Of a stretch of 9,770 nucleotides of DNA, positions 1-6,429 are shown in pieces (the first letter of the stretch is position 1; each line of letters begins with the position of its first letter). The DNA is taken from the NCBI GenBank assembly GCA_040756715.1, contig JBFLYE010000064.1, positions 1-9,770 on the forward strand. Reading direction: 5' to 3'. The stretch comes from JBFLYE01 sp040756715 [NCBI: bacterium] (GTDB taxonomy: Bacteria > UBA9089 > UBA9088). Made by a program: the position numbers and the translations under genes. The notes under the pieces were generated by a model that saw nothing but the letters and a program-made list of their open reading frames with translations, was not told the origin of the DNA and did no database searches.

Positions 1-92
1 ATGAGCTTGCAGAGATTCCACTCATCAAAGCAAATTCCCCAAAATCTGCTGTTTCGCAAGCCATTGCAAAGGCTAAATTGCAATGCGTTTAG
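1..92 (+). CDS. 3' end of an unidentified protein-coding gene (partial)
   Basis: The third forward frame is open from the window edge to a TAG at 90-92 and encodes about 29 residues ending SAVSQAIAKAKLQCV. Composition (Ala/Lys/Ser rich, helical) and codon use resemble a genuine protein C-terminus rather than a shadow frame. The stop lies 34 bases from the stop of the convergent ubiD-family gene, a normal convergent spacing. A longer open frame in forward frame 1 runs to 258 but overlaps the strongly supported ubiD-family gene and gives a Phe/Cys/Leu-rich product, so it is a shadow. The tail faintly recalls the C-termini of Mrp/ParA-type ATPases (SPxSxxSxAI), but too little is visible to name a family. 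Confidence 0.4.
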   Translation, partial: ELAEIPLIKANSPKSAVSQAIAKAKLQCV

Positions 93-126
93 GTTATATG
101 TCTATTGCATTGTAGTTTTTGCATTT

Positions 127-1557
127 TTATATCCCATAATCCTTCCATTTTTGAGAAACAAGGGCTTCTATATCTTTATCCATTATTGCCTCATCTGGCC
201 ATTCCCTTTGCATCCCTCCTTCCTTTGTCTTTTTTGTTCCATCAATTGCCATCTTTGAGCCATAGCCAAAATATGGGCTTGCATGGTCTAATATGTCAAC
301 AGGACCATCCACAAAGAAAATATCCCTCTTGGGAGAAATGTTTGAAAGAACCCTCCATGAGACCTCAGAAAGATTATTAACATCAATATCCTCATCTACC
401 ATAACAAGAACCTTTGTTGTAGAGAGCTGACCAAGCCCCCAAAGGGCTGAGGCAGCCTTTCTTAAAGCACCTGGATATTCCTTTTTTATTGAGACAATCG
501 CAAGGTTATGGAATACACCTTCAATGGGAAGGTTCAGATCAACAATTTCAGGGATAAGCCTTTTTATGAAAGGAAGGAAAATAATGCTACTTGTCTTTGC
601 TATAAAGCAATCCTCCATGGGTGGCTTTCCCACAACCGTGGCAGGGTATATCGGATTTTTCCTATGGGTGATGCAATTTATATGGAATACAGGAAACTTG
701 GAAACTTCCGAGTAATAGCCAGTATGGTCGCCAAATGGGCCTTCATCCCTTGTTTCATCAGGCAAGATGTATCCTTCAAGGACAATCTCTGCCTCAGCAG
801 GAACCTCCAGGTCTATTGTTTTGCATTTTGTCATTTCAACCGGAGCTTTTCTTAAAAATCCAGCAAAGAGCATCTCGTCAAAACCAAAGGGAAGGGGCGA
901 TGTGGCAGAATATATGACCTCAGGTGGACCTCCCAATGCTACAGCTACCTCCATTTTTTTTCCCTCTTTTTTATAGGAAGAATAATGCCTTGCACCATCC
1001 TTTCCTGGATGCCAGTGCATACCCGTTGTCTTCTCATCAAATATTTGCATCCGATACATCCCGCAATTTCTCTTTCCATCTAAATCCTTTGTAAATACAA
1101 GGGGCAAGGTGATAAACCTTCCTCCATCCTTGGGCCATAGCTTAAGATGTGGAAATTTCAATAAATCAGGCTTTTCATCAATTATCTCCTGAGAAGGTGC
1201 ATCTTTTACCATCTTTGGAAAAAATTGGGAGATCTCAAATAGCCTGGGAAGAAATTTTATTTTGTCAATCAAGCCATTTGGCTCTTTAATCTCAAAGAGC
1301 TCATCAATTCGTCTTGAAATTTCAGAAAATTCTCCGATTGCTATTTCCATCCTCCTAAAAGAGCCAAATAGATTTGTTACAATAGGAACATTAGAGCCTT
1401 TTGGGTTTTCAAAATATAATGCCTTTCCATTATTTTTGGAAACCCTATTGGTAATACAGGATACCTCAAGCTCACAATATATCTCTTCTTTTATCCTTAA
1501 AAGCTCCCCCTCTTTTTCAAGCCTTTCTATAAATTCCCTAATATTCTTAAAAGCCAT
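127..1557 (-). CDS. UbiD-family (prenylated-FMN) decarboxylase
   Basis: A 476-residue cytoplasmic protein of full family length. UbiD enzymes (co)decarboxylate aromatic or alpha,beta-unsaturated acids using prenylated FMN made by UbiX. Members serve ubiquinone or menaquinone (MqnL) synthesis or anaerobic aromatic metabolism. Visible hallmarks are the MAFKNIREFIERLEKEGEL start, RNCGMYRMQ near residues 163-171, the MHWHPGKDGARHY segment near 180-192 that contributes metal and cofactor contacts, and the catalytic-site motif DEGPFGDHTGYY at 271-282, followed by the usual PATVVGKPPMED at 305-316. The start matches the family N-terminus. No Shine-Dalgarno precedes it, but a TATGAT hexamer (1566-1571, minus strand) lies only 8 bases upstream, so a leaderless message is possible. 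No ubiX homologue is in the window, so the substrate cannot be assigned. It converges on the partial gene at its 3' side and is separated from the upstream cyclase gene by 122 bases. Confidence 0.93.
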   Translation of the reverse strand: MAFKNIREFIERLEKEGELLRIKEEIYCELEVSCITNRVSKNNGKALYFENPKGSNVPIVTNLFGSFRRMEIAIGEFSEISRRIDELFEIKEPNGLIDKIKFLPRLFEISQFFPKMVKDAPSQEIIDEKPDLLKFPHLKLWPKDGGRFITLPLVFTKDLDGKRNCGMYRMQIFDEKTTGMHWHPGKDGARHYSSYKKEGKKMEVAVALGGPPEVIYSATSPLPFGFDEMLFAGFLRKAPVEMTKCKTIDLEVPAEAEIVLEGYILPDETRDEGPFGDHTGYYSEVSKFPVFHINCITHRKNPIYPATVVGKPPMEDCFIAKTSSIIFLPFIKRLIPEIVDLNLPIEGVFHNLAIVSIKKEYPGALRKAASALWGLGQLSTTKVLVMVDEDIDVNNLSEVSWRVLSNISPKRDIFFVDGPVDILDHASPYFGYGSKMAIDGTKKTKEGGMQREWPDEAIMDKDIEALVSQKWKDYGI

Positions 1558-1644
1558 TTTGAGGAATCATAAGATGCTTATCAAAGTTTTATATCAAACC
1601 CGAAGGATAAAGCAACAAGCAAGGCTCTTCAGTTTTGAATTTTG

Positions 1645-1664
1645 AATTGTAAAAATTTACAATT
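1645..1664. repeat. Perfect 9-bp inverted repeat between the cyclase and ubiD-family genes
   Basis: AATTGTAAA (1645-1653) is followed, after AA, by its exact reverse complement TTTACAATT (1656-1664). It lies in the 122-base gap after the cyclase stop and before the ubiD-family start (both minus strand). The stem is almost purely A/T and is not followed by a clean U-tract in the direction of transcription, so it is a weak candidate for a terminator or a protein-binding site. Just beside it (1633-1648) is a copy of the TTTTGAATTTTGAATTG word that forms the core of the interspersed palindromic elements elsewhere in the window. Confidence 0.4.
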
Positions 1665-1679
1665 TGCAATGGACAATTC

Positions 1680-2825
1680 TTATGCTAAAACAACCCTGTC
1701 CTTCCCCTCCTTTTTTGCTTGGTAAAGGGCTTTATCTGCTGCCTGGATAATCGCCTCTTCTCTCCCTCCATCATCGGGATAGGATGCTATACCAAGGCTT
1801 ATGGTAACAACCTCGGGAAGGCCTGCCATAATGTAAAGCCTTTCCCTTACAAGAGAAAGCATCTTTTCTCCTACAGTAAGCGCCCTCTCCTTTGTTGTCT
1901 GGGGAAGGATGATCACAAATTCCTCTCCTCCATACCTTGCAACCACATCTATCTCCCTTTGAAAAATCTCTTTTGCTATTTGAGAAAGCCCTTTTAAAAC
2001 CTCATCTCCCTTTGGATGACCATAGGTATCATTTATCTTTTTGAAATTATCTATATCAAACATAAGGAGGGAGAAAACAAGGTTATATCTCTCTGATCTC
2101 TTTATCTCCTTATGAAGTGTCTCTTTGAAGTATCGATGGTTGTAAAGGGAGGTTAAGCCATCGGTAATCGCAAGCTCCTCTATCTTTTTATGTAAAAGCC
2201 CATTCTCAATAGCAATAGAAGAATTGTCTGTTAAAAGCTTTATAAGCCTTATGTCGTCAGCAGAAAATGTATTTATCTTTGTATGTGCGACAGACAATAA
2301 ACCAATCAGGCGATCACCAACCTTAAATGGTATTCCCTCAAATGCACCAAGAATGCTTCCCTGTCCTTTATCAGAGACAATCAAAGCAGGGTTATCAATC
2401 TTTACCACAAGATTTTCCTCACCTGGCAGAGAACCAGCAAAGCTTGTATATTTCTTAAGGGTTTTATCTTTAAAAAGTGAAATAAAGGATTCTGTCCTTG
2501 GAAGGGCAAGGTGTATCCTTAACAAAAAAATGTCTTGCTCATAGATCAATATGCCGCAGGCAACATATTCTACCATTTCGGAAAGAAGGGTTACAAGCTC
2601 TGTAATAATTTCATCGTAGTTTAATGTCCTAGAAAGGGTTGTATTTATCTTGTTAATAACCGAAAGCTCATAAAGGCTTTTATCAAGAAGGCTATTTGTA
2701 TTTGCAATAATCTTTTTTCTTGTCTCTCCCCTTTTTATTTCTACTTTAAGCCCTTCTATCTCTTCCTTTAGCCTTTTATTCTCTATTTCTAGCTTCTCTA
2801 AATCCGCACATTCAATTAAATTCAT
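1680..2825 (-). CDS. GAF-domain diguanylate cyclase (GGDEF) with intact I-site
   Basis: A 381-residue soluble protein predicted to make c-di-GMP from two GTP. A charged coiled-coil segment occupies about residues 1-40, a GAF-like sensory domain about 50-210, and a GGDEF domain 215-381. The catalytic signature is present as GGEEF at 299-303, with the metal-binding FDIDNFKKIND at 256-266 and the typical domain entry TDGLTSLYNHRYF at 221-233. The allosteric inhibitory site RxxD is present at the canonical position, R290 and D293, five residues before GGEEF, so product inhibition is expected. The start codon overlaps the stop of the response-regulator gene in an ATGA and has no Shine-Dalgarno of its own, implying translational coupling. 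It is the last gene of the ferredoxin-kinase-regulator operon and the probable output. The GAF ligand is unknown. Confidence 0.93.
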   Translation of the reverse strand: MNLIECADLEKLEIENKRLKEEIEGLKVEIKRGETRKKIIANTNSLLDKSLYELSVINKINTTLSRTLNYDEIITELVTLLSEMVEYVACGILIYEQDIFLLRIHLALPRTESFISLFKDKTLKKYTSFAGSLPGEENLVVKIDNPALIVSDKGQGSILGAFEGIPFKVGDRLIGLLSVAHTKINTFSADDIRLIKLLTDNSSIAIENGLLHKKIEELAITDGLTSLYNHRYFKETLHKEIKRSERYNLVFSLLMFDIDNFKKINDTYGHPKGDEVLKGLSQIAKEIFQREIDVVARYGGEEFVIILPQTTKERALTVGEKMLSLVRERLYIMAGLPEVVTISLGIASYPDDGGREEAIIQAADKALYQAKKEGKDRVVLA

Positions 2826-3184
2826 CCGATAAAAGATTTAACCGCAGAAAGAAGCTCATCTGGTGTATATGGCTTTGTAAGATATTCATCAGAGCCTGTT
2901 TCTTTTCCCCTAAACTTATCTGCCTTAAGGGTCTTTGCGGTAAGCATAACCACAGGAATGTCCTTGTATGATGGGTCGTTTTTAAGCATCCTACATACCT
3001 GATAACCATTCATTTCGGGGATAGTAATATCTAAAAGAATAAGGTCATATCTTTTTTCATAGACCTTCTCCATAGCCTCCAAGCCATCATAGGCAACATC
3101 TACCTCGTAGCCTGCCTCAGAGAGGAATATCCTTTCTGTTTCTACCAGGTCTTCCTCATCTTCAACCAGAAGAATGCTTTTCAT
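2822..3184 (-). CDS. Single-domain response regulator (CheY-like receiver)
   Basis: A 120-residue stand-alone receiver domain with no DNA-binding or enzymatic output domain. The acidic pair is E8-D9 in VEDEED, the phospho-acceptor Asp is D52 in LILLDITIPEMNG, the switch Thr is T82 in MLTA, and the invariant Lys is K104 in YLTKPYTPDEL. It overlaps by ATGA with the histidine kinase upstream and with the diguanylate cyclase downstream, so it is almost certainly the cognate phosphoryl acceptor of that kinase. Lacking its own output domain, it probably acts by protein contact. The co-translated cyclase is the obvious partner, effectively a split version of the fused REC-GGDEF (PleD/WspR-type) arrangement. 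That pairing is inferred from gene order. The first position of the acidic pocket is Glu rather than the commoner Asp, a substitution tolerated in many receivers. Confidence 0.95.
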   Translation of the reverse strand: MKSILLVEDEEDLVETERIFLSEAGYEVDVAYDGLEAMEKVYEKRYDLILLDITIPEMNGYQVCRMLKNDPSYKDIPVVMLTAKTLKADKFRGKETGSDEYLTKPYTPDELLSAVKSFIG

Positions 3185-4944
3185 AGCATAATAAAATCAG
3201 CCTCTAGCTTCTTTAACAAGGATTCCTTGTCTTCTCCATCCTCGGGAAATACAGCTATGCCATAGCTTACATAAATTGTTTGGGGAACATCCTTGAATAA
3301 ATCACCATCAACAAATTCCCTTAGCCTATTTCCTACCTTTTCTGCCTCCTCTTTTCCTGCATGAAGAAGGATAATAAAAAATCCCCTATCTTTATACCTT
3401 ATAACCCTGTCAGATTTGTGAATCTCAGCCTTTATCCTCTCTTCTATATTTGAAAGAAGCCTCCATTTCTCATTTTCACTTTTAATTTTAAGATAATTTT
3501 CAAGCTTAATAAGGATTATGGAAAAATATGCCTCCTCTGTCTTTGCACGGAATATCTCCTCCTCCAATGAGAGATGAAAATATTTATCTATCTTGGGAAG
3601 GGTTACAATAAATTTTGTTCCCTTCCCAATTTCACTTTCTACACTTATCCTTCCCTTGTGCATATTGACAAAGTGCTTAACAATGGTAAGCCCTAAGCCT
3701 GTTCCCTCTATTTGCTCTGCTGTGGTTGCCCTCTGGAATTTGCCGAAGATTCTATCAAGCTCATTAGAGGGAATGCCAACCCCTGTATCAGATACAGAGA
3801 TATAGATATCCTCCTCCTTTGCTTTCCCTGATATTGTTATCTTTCCCTCAGGGGGTGTGAACTTACAAGCATTTGAAAGGAGGTTTGTCAATATATGGGT
3901 AATTCCCTCTTTATCGCCATAGATTTCTGGAAAACCATCCTCAATATCTATTTTTAGTTCTATTTTTTTGGAAAGAAGCACCCCTTTTATGCTTGTTATT
4001 GAATCCTCAATAAGGTTTGGAATGCTTACCACATCCATTCTTAATGAGACCATCCCCGATTCTATCCTTGAAATATCAAGGAGGTTATTGATAACCCTAA
4101 GCAATCTCTCTGTATTTTTTTTAATAATCTCAATAAATCTTGTTTGCTTTTCAGAAAGAAGAGATGCCTCCAATAAGTAAATAGAATTTGTAATAGAGGT
4201 AAGGGGTGTTCTTAACTCATGGGAGACATTGGCAATAAGCTCATTTTTTAATCTTTCTATCTTTTTTTCCTCGGTAATATCCCTGATAATAGCTGCAACA
4301 GCGAAAAAATTTCCTTCTTCATCATCAATCCTGGAGGCAACAATATTGAGCATCTTGGAAGTGCTGCCCATATCTGTTTTCTTTATAAATTCTATCTCTT
4401 CCATAATTGGCATATCTTTTTCAGATGCCCTCTCGATAACGCCGATAATAGAAGCATGCTCTTTTTGAATAAGTATATCGTCTTTTTTTACACCCAGGAG
4501 CCTTTGAGCAACAGGATTTACAAGGAATATCTTTTTCTCCTTATCAATGACAAGAACAGCCTCTCCCATTCCATGAACCATAGATTCAATCTCTTTTTTT
4601 TGAGCAGAAATGAGGCTATGTGCATTATGCCTTTCAAGGAGAACATCGCTTATAAGCCTTGCTACAAATCCTCCCAATACCTCAGTTTCTTCCCTTTTAA
4701 GCTTAAATACCTCCTCAAATACAGAAGGGTCTCCTGAGACATCCAAAACAATGTCTATTGGTTTAGTAAAGAGGGCTTTATAATCAGTATAGATTGGAAT
4801 GTTTAGCTCTTTTGCAGATTTTATCCCTAAAGCATCATCCTTCTTATCAACAACCCCGGTAATTTCAACATTGGGGTCTCTATGAAGGATTTCAAGAAGA
4901 CCTTTTCCCCTCCTTCCCCCTCCTATTATAAGAACCTTTTTCAT
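3181..4944 (-). CDS. Soluble sensor histidine kinase: Rossmann - PAS - HisKA - HATPase - degenerate GGDEF
   Basis: A 587-residue protein with no signal peptide or membrane helix, hence cytoplasmic. Residues 1-105 form a Rossmann-type dinucleotide-binding domain: KKVLIIGGGRRGKGLLEIL with GGGRRG at 8-13, then VVDKKDD at 31-37, where acidic residues often read the ribose of NAD. A PAS domain follows at about 118-225 (MGEAVLVIDKEKKIFLVNP). HisKA carries the phospho-acceptor H242 in NVSHELRTPL. The HATPase has N-box residues near 354-361, DTGVG at 386-390 and GTGLGL at 414-419. Residues about 455-587 match a GGDEF fold, ending with the typical YVSYGIAVFPEDGED, but the signature loop reads YKDRGFF (518-524), so it should be catalytically dead. 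The ATG overlaps the ferredoxin stop (ATGA) and has a GAGGGTGA Shine-Dalgarno inside that gene. NAD(P)(H) sensing is inference from the fold. Confidence 0.92.
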   Translation of the reverse strand: MKKVLIIGGGRRGKGLLEILHRDPNVEITGVVDKKDDALGIKSAKELNIPIYTDYKALFTKPIDIVLDVSGDPSVFEEVFKLKREETEVLGGFVARLISDVLLERHNAHSLISAQKKEIESMVHGMGEAVLVIDKEKKIFLVNPVAQRLLGVKKDDILIQKEHASIIGVIERASEKDMPIMEEIEFIKKTDMGSTSKMLNIVASRIDDEEGNFFAVAAIIRDITEEKKIERLKNELIANVSHELRTPLTSITNSIYLLEASLLSEKQTRFIEIIKKNTERLLRVINNLLDISRIESGMVSLRMDVVSIPNLIEDSITSIKGVLLSKKIELKIDIEDGFPEIYGDKEGITHILTNLLSNACKFTPPEGKITISGKAKEEDIYISVSDTGVGIPSNELDRIFGKFQRATTAEQIEGTGLGLTIVKHFVNMHKGRISVESEIGKGTKFIVTLPKIDKYFHLSLEEEIFRAKTEEAYFSIILIKLENYLKIKSENEKWRLLSNIEERIKAEIHKSDRVIRYKDRGFFIILLHAGKEEAEKVGNRLREFVDGDLFKDVPQTIYVSYGIAVFPEDGEDKESLLKKLEADFIML

Positions 4945-5114
4945 TCACCCTCAATAACCGCACTGGTTGGACAAACCTCTGCACAGGTTCCGCACTCTGT
5001 GCATTTGTCTGGATTTATCCAGTATTTATCGCCCCTATCCTCAATAGCCTCAGCTGGGCATTCCTCTGCACAGGCCCCACATGCTACACATTTATCAGTA
5101 ATAATATAAGCCAT
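4941..5114 (-). CDS. Small 2[4Fe-4S] ferredoxin
   Basis: A 57-residue bacterial (clostridial-type) ferredoxin starting MAYIITDKCVACGACAEECP. Two classic cluster motifs are present: C9, C12, C15, C19 and C38, C41, C44, C48 (CxxCxxCxxxCP twice), each set lending its last Cys to the other cluster. It is a low-potential cytoplasmic electron carrier. A very strong Shine-Dalgarno (GGAGGTGA, 5118-5125) sits just upstream of the ATG, and a promoter candidate lies 40-70 bases upstream. Its stop overlaps the start of the sensor kinase by ATGA, making it the first gene of a four-gene signalling operon. Heading a two-component/c-di-GMP operon is unusual for a ferredoxin. It could supply a redox input to the kinase, or simply share transcription. 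Because it is under 60 codons it is easily missed by gene callers. Confidence 0.95.
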   Translation of the reverse strand: MAYIITDKCVACGACAEECPAEAIEDRGDKYWINPDKCTECGTCAEVCPTSAVIEGE

Positions 5115-5117
5115 TTC

Positions 5118-5125
5118 TCACCTCC
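5118..5125 (-). promoter_or_regulatory. Strong Shine-Dalgarno of the ferredoxin gene
   Basis: GGAGGTGA, 3 bases before the ATG at 5114. It is close to a perfect anti-SD match and by far the best ribosome-binding site in the window, which fits high ferredoxin synthesis. Most other genes here have weak or no SD. Confidence 0.85.
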
Positions 5126-5154
5126 CATATCTTTTTGGCTTAAAATTATTTAAA

Positions 5155-5183
5155 ATTCTCTCATAAAATTTTTCCTTTGTCAA
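5155..5183 (-). promoter_or_regulatory. Candidate sigma70-type promoter of the ferredoxin-kinase-regulator-cyclase operon
   Basis: On the minus strand a perfect TTGACA (5178-5183) is followed by a 17-base spacer and GAGAAT (5155-5160, 4 of 6 to TATAAT, keeping the A2 and T6 positions). Initiation near 5148 would give a leader of about 34 nt ending in the strong Shine-Dalgarno of the ferredoxin. The surrounding 136-base gap between amrS and the ferredoxin gene holds no other gene and no clear terminator for amrS, so readthrough from amrS is possible. Confidence 0.5.
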
Positions 5184-5250
5184 GATTTTTGTTTTGTATT
5201 TTTTGTATGCGTTCTCATCCCATCTGTTTTAAAATTCATTTGTAATAAAG

Positions 5251-6252
5251 TCAAAACACCCCGTCTATCTTTGCTTTGCAATGAGGACAAGCTCCATCCT
5301 TTAAAGCATTCTCAAGCACAGAGAAGCCAAATCTATTGATAATGGGCTCTTTGCATTGATAGCAATATGTATTCTCGCCTGCATCACCGGGTATATTTCC
5401 AGAATAGACATACCTTAAACCAGCCTTTTCTCCAATTTCTCTTGCTTTCTCAATAAAGGAAACGGGTGTGGGAGGAAGGGAAAGCATCTTATAATTTGGA
5501 TGAAACCTTGAGATATGCCACGGCGTTTCTTCTCCAATCTCCTTGATAAACCTTGCAATATCAGAAAGTATTTCAGATGATGTATTTTTCTCTGGAATAA
5601 GGAGGGTGGTTATCTCAACCCAAATTCCAAGCTCCTTCATTAGTCTTATAGATGAAAGGACAGGCTCCTTTCTTGCCTGGCAAAGGGTTTTATAAAAATT
5701 ATCATCTCCCTTTAGGTCAACATTTGCTGCATCAAGGTATGGAGCAATCATCTTTAGGGCTTCAGGGCTCATATATCCATTGGTTACAAAGTTGTTATAA
5801 AGCCCCTCCTTTTTTGCAAGCTTTGCTGTATCAAAGGCATACTCAAAGAATATGGTTGGCTCTGTGTATGTATAGGATATGCTTTTACAACCCTCTGTTT
5901 TTGCCTTTGATACTATCCTTGAAGGAGGCAATTCGCTGCCAAATATTTCATTTTCATCCTTTGCTGCCTGTGAGATTGTCCAATTCTGGCAGAATTTGCA
6001 AGCCAAATTGCATCCAACCGTAGCAATAGAAAGGGAGAAAGAGCCGGGAAGAAAGTGAAAAAATGGCTTTTTCTCAATCGGGTCAATATTGCAGGAGCAA
6101 GCAAGGTTATAGACAAGGCTATAAAGAATGCCATCTTTATTTTCCCTTACCCCGCAAATTCCCCTTTTTCCCTCCTTTATCCTACATCTATGGCTACATA
6201 GCTGGCATTCTACAAGCCCCTCCTTTTTTTCATAAAGAAGTGCCTCTTTCAT
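5251..6252 (-). CDS. amrS: AmmeMemoRadiSam system radical SAM enzyme (AmrS)
   Basis: A 333-residue radical SAM protein of the PflA-like AmrS family, whose natural substrate is not established. An N-terminal Cys-rich segment (VECQLCSHRCRIKEGKRGICGV; C16, C19, C23, C33) is typical of the family. The SAM/4Fe-4S site is CNLACKFC at 81-88 (C81, C85, C88), followed by the conserved SYTYTEPTIFFEY at 126-138, VTNGYMSPEAL at 156-166 and NVDLKG at 177-182. The C-terminal region has two further CxxC pairs (C297/C300 and C322/C325), a rubredoxin-like metal knuckle also seen in family members. The usual partners, the AMMECR1 and Memo domain proteins, are not adjacent in this window. The start matches the family (MKEALLYEKKEG). 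There is no SD, and a terminus of a palindromic element lies 21 bases upstream and may supply the promoter. Confidence 0.92.
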   Translation of the reverse strand: MKEALLYEKKEGLVECQLCSHRCRIKEGKRGICGVRENKDGILYSLVYNLACSCNIDPIEKKPFFHFLPGSFSLSIATVGCNLACKFCQNWTISQAAKDENEIFGSELPPSRIVSKAKTEGCKSISYTYTEPTIFFEYAFDTAKLAKKEGLYNNFVTNGYMSPEALKMIAPYLDAANVDLKGDDNFYKTLCQARKEPVLSSIRLMKELGIWVEITTLLIPEKNTSSEILSDIARFIKEIGEETPWHISRFHPNYKMLSLPPTPVSFIEKAREIGEKAGLRYVYSGNIPGDAGENTYCYQCKEPIINRFGFSVLENALKDGACPHCKAKIDGVF

Positions 6253-6270
6253 TTTTTCTAAATTCTAATT

Positions 6271-6300
6271 CCTATAGTATCTTCCCTCACTTAGTGCAAA
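6271..6300 (-). promoter_or_regulatory. Promoter-like hexamers at an element terminus, facing amrS
   Basis: Reading out of the repeat toward amrS, TTTGCA (6295-6300) is followed by an 18-base spacer and TATAGG (6271-6276). Each matches the sigma70 consensus at 4 of 6 positions. The start codon at 6252 lies 18 bases past the -10, giving a predicted leader of about 12 nt. TATA comes from the element and GG from flanking DNA. This is a sequence match only. Confidence 0.3.
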
Positions 6301-6429
6301 AATAGATAGGGTTTATGTTTATTTAAGAAATTTTGAATTCTAAATTTTGAATTTTGGATTGAAAAAGTAAGTTTTTTAATTCAAAATTCAACATTCAAAA
6401 TTTTATAAAGCGTTATGGAATTAACTATA
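6273..6429 (+). mobile_element. MITE-like palindromic element, copy A (157 bp)
   Basis: It begins TATAGTATCTTCC and ends GGAATTAACTATA. The ends form an imperfect terminal inverted repeat that can be written TATAGTnnnTTCCATnAC (copy A has CTC for CAT at one end), with a later CAAAA that is altered at the right end of this copy. The interior contains two arms rich in TTTTGAATTTTGAATT and AATTCAAAATTCAAC, so the whole element is a long imperfect hairpin. It has no coding capacity. Compared with copy B it lacks part of each arm. At the right end TTTTATAAAGCG looks like a deletion between two similar words, TTTTATAAAG and TTTTGTAAAG, still separate in copy B. It fills the gap between the dehydrogenase gene and amrS, and its right end contains the dehydrogenase stop codon. 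A TA target duplication (Tc1/mariner/IS630 style) is compatible with the ends but not proven. Confidence 0.75.

Noticed and set aside
78-126. Hairpin CAATGC/GCATTG followed by TAGTTTTTGC as a terminator for the partial gene
   Set aside because: Stem of only six pairs with a loop of over 20 bases and an interrupted T-run; too weak to call.
1-258. 85-codon plus-strand frame beginning at the window's first ATG
   Set aside because: It overlaps the ubiD-family gene and gives a Phe/Leu/Cys-rich, non-protein-like product; the third frame ending at 92 looks more like a real C-terminus.
1262-1645. 127-codon plus-strand frame
   Set aside because: Antisense shadow of the start of the ubiD-family gene with Ser/Ile/Leu-rich composition.
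4882-5109. 75-codon plus-strand frame over the ferredoxin
   Set aside because: Opposite strand encodes eight correctly spaced cluster cysteines; this frame is its shadow.
5652-6023. 123-codon plus-strand frame
   Set aside because: Antisense shadow inside amrS, whose motifs are unambiguous.
6300-6420. CRISPR-like array from repeated AATTCAAAATTC words
   Set aside because: The words are irregular, have no constant-length spacers, and form a palindrome bounded by terminal inverted repeats.
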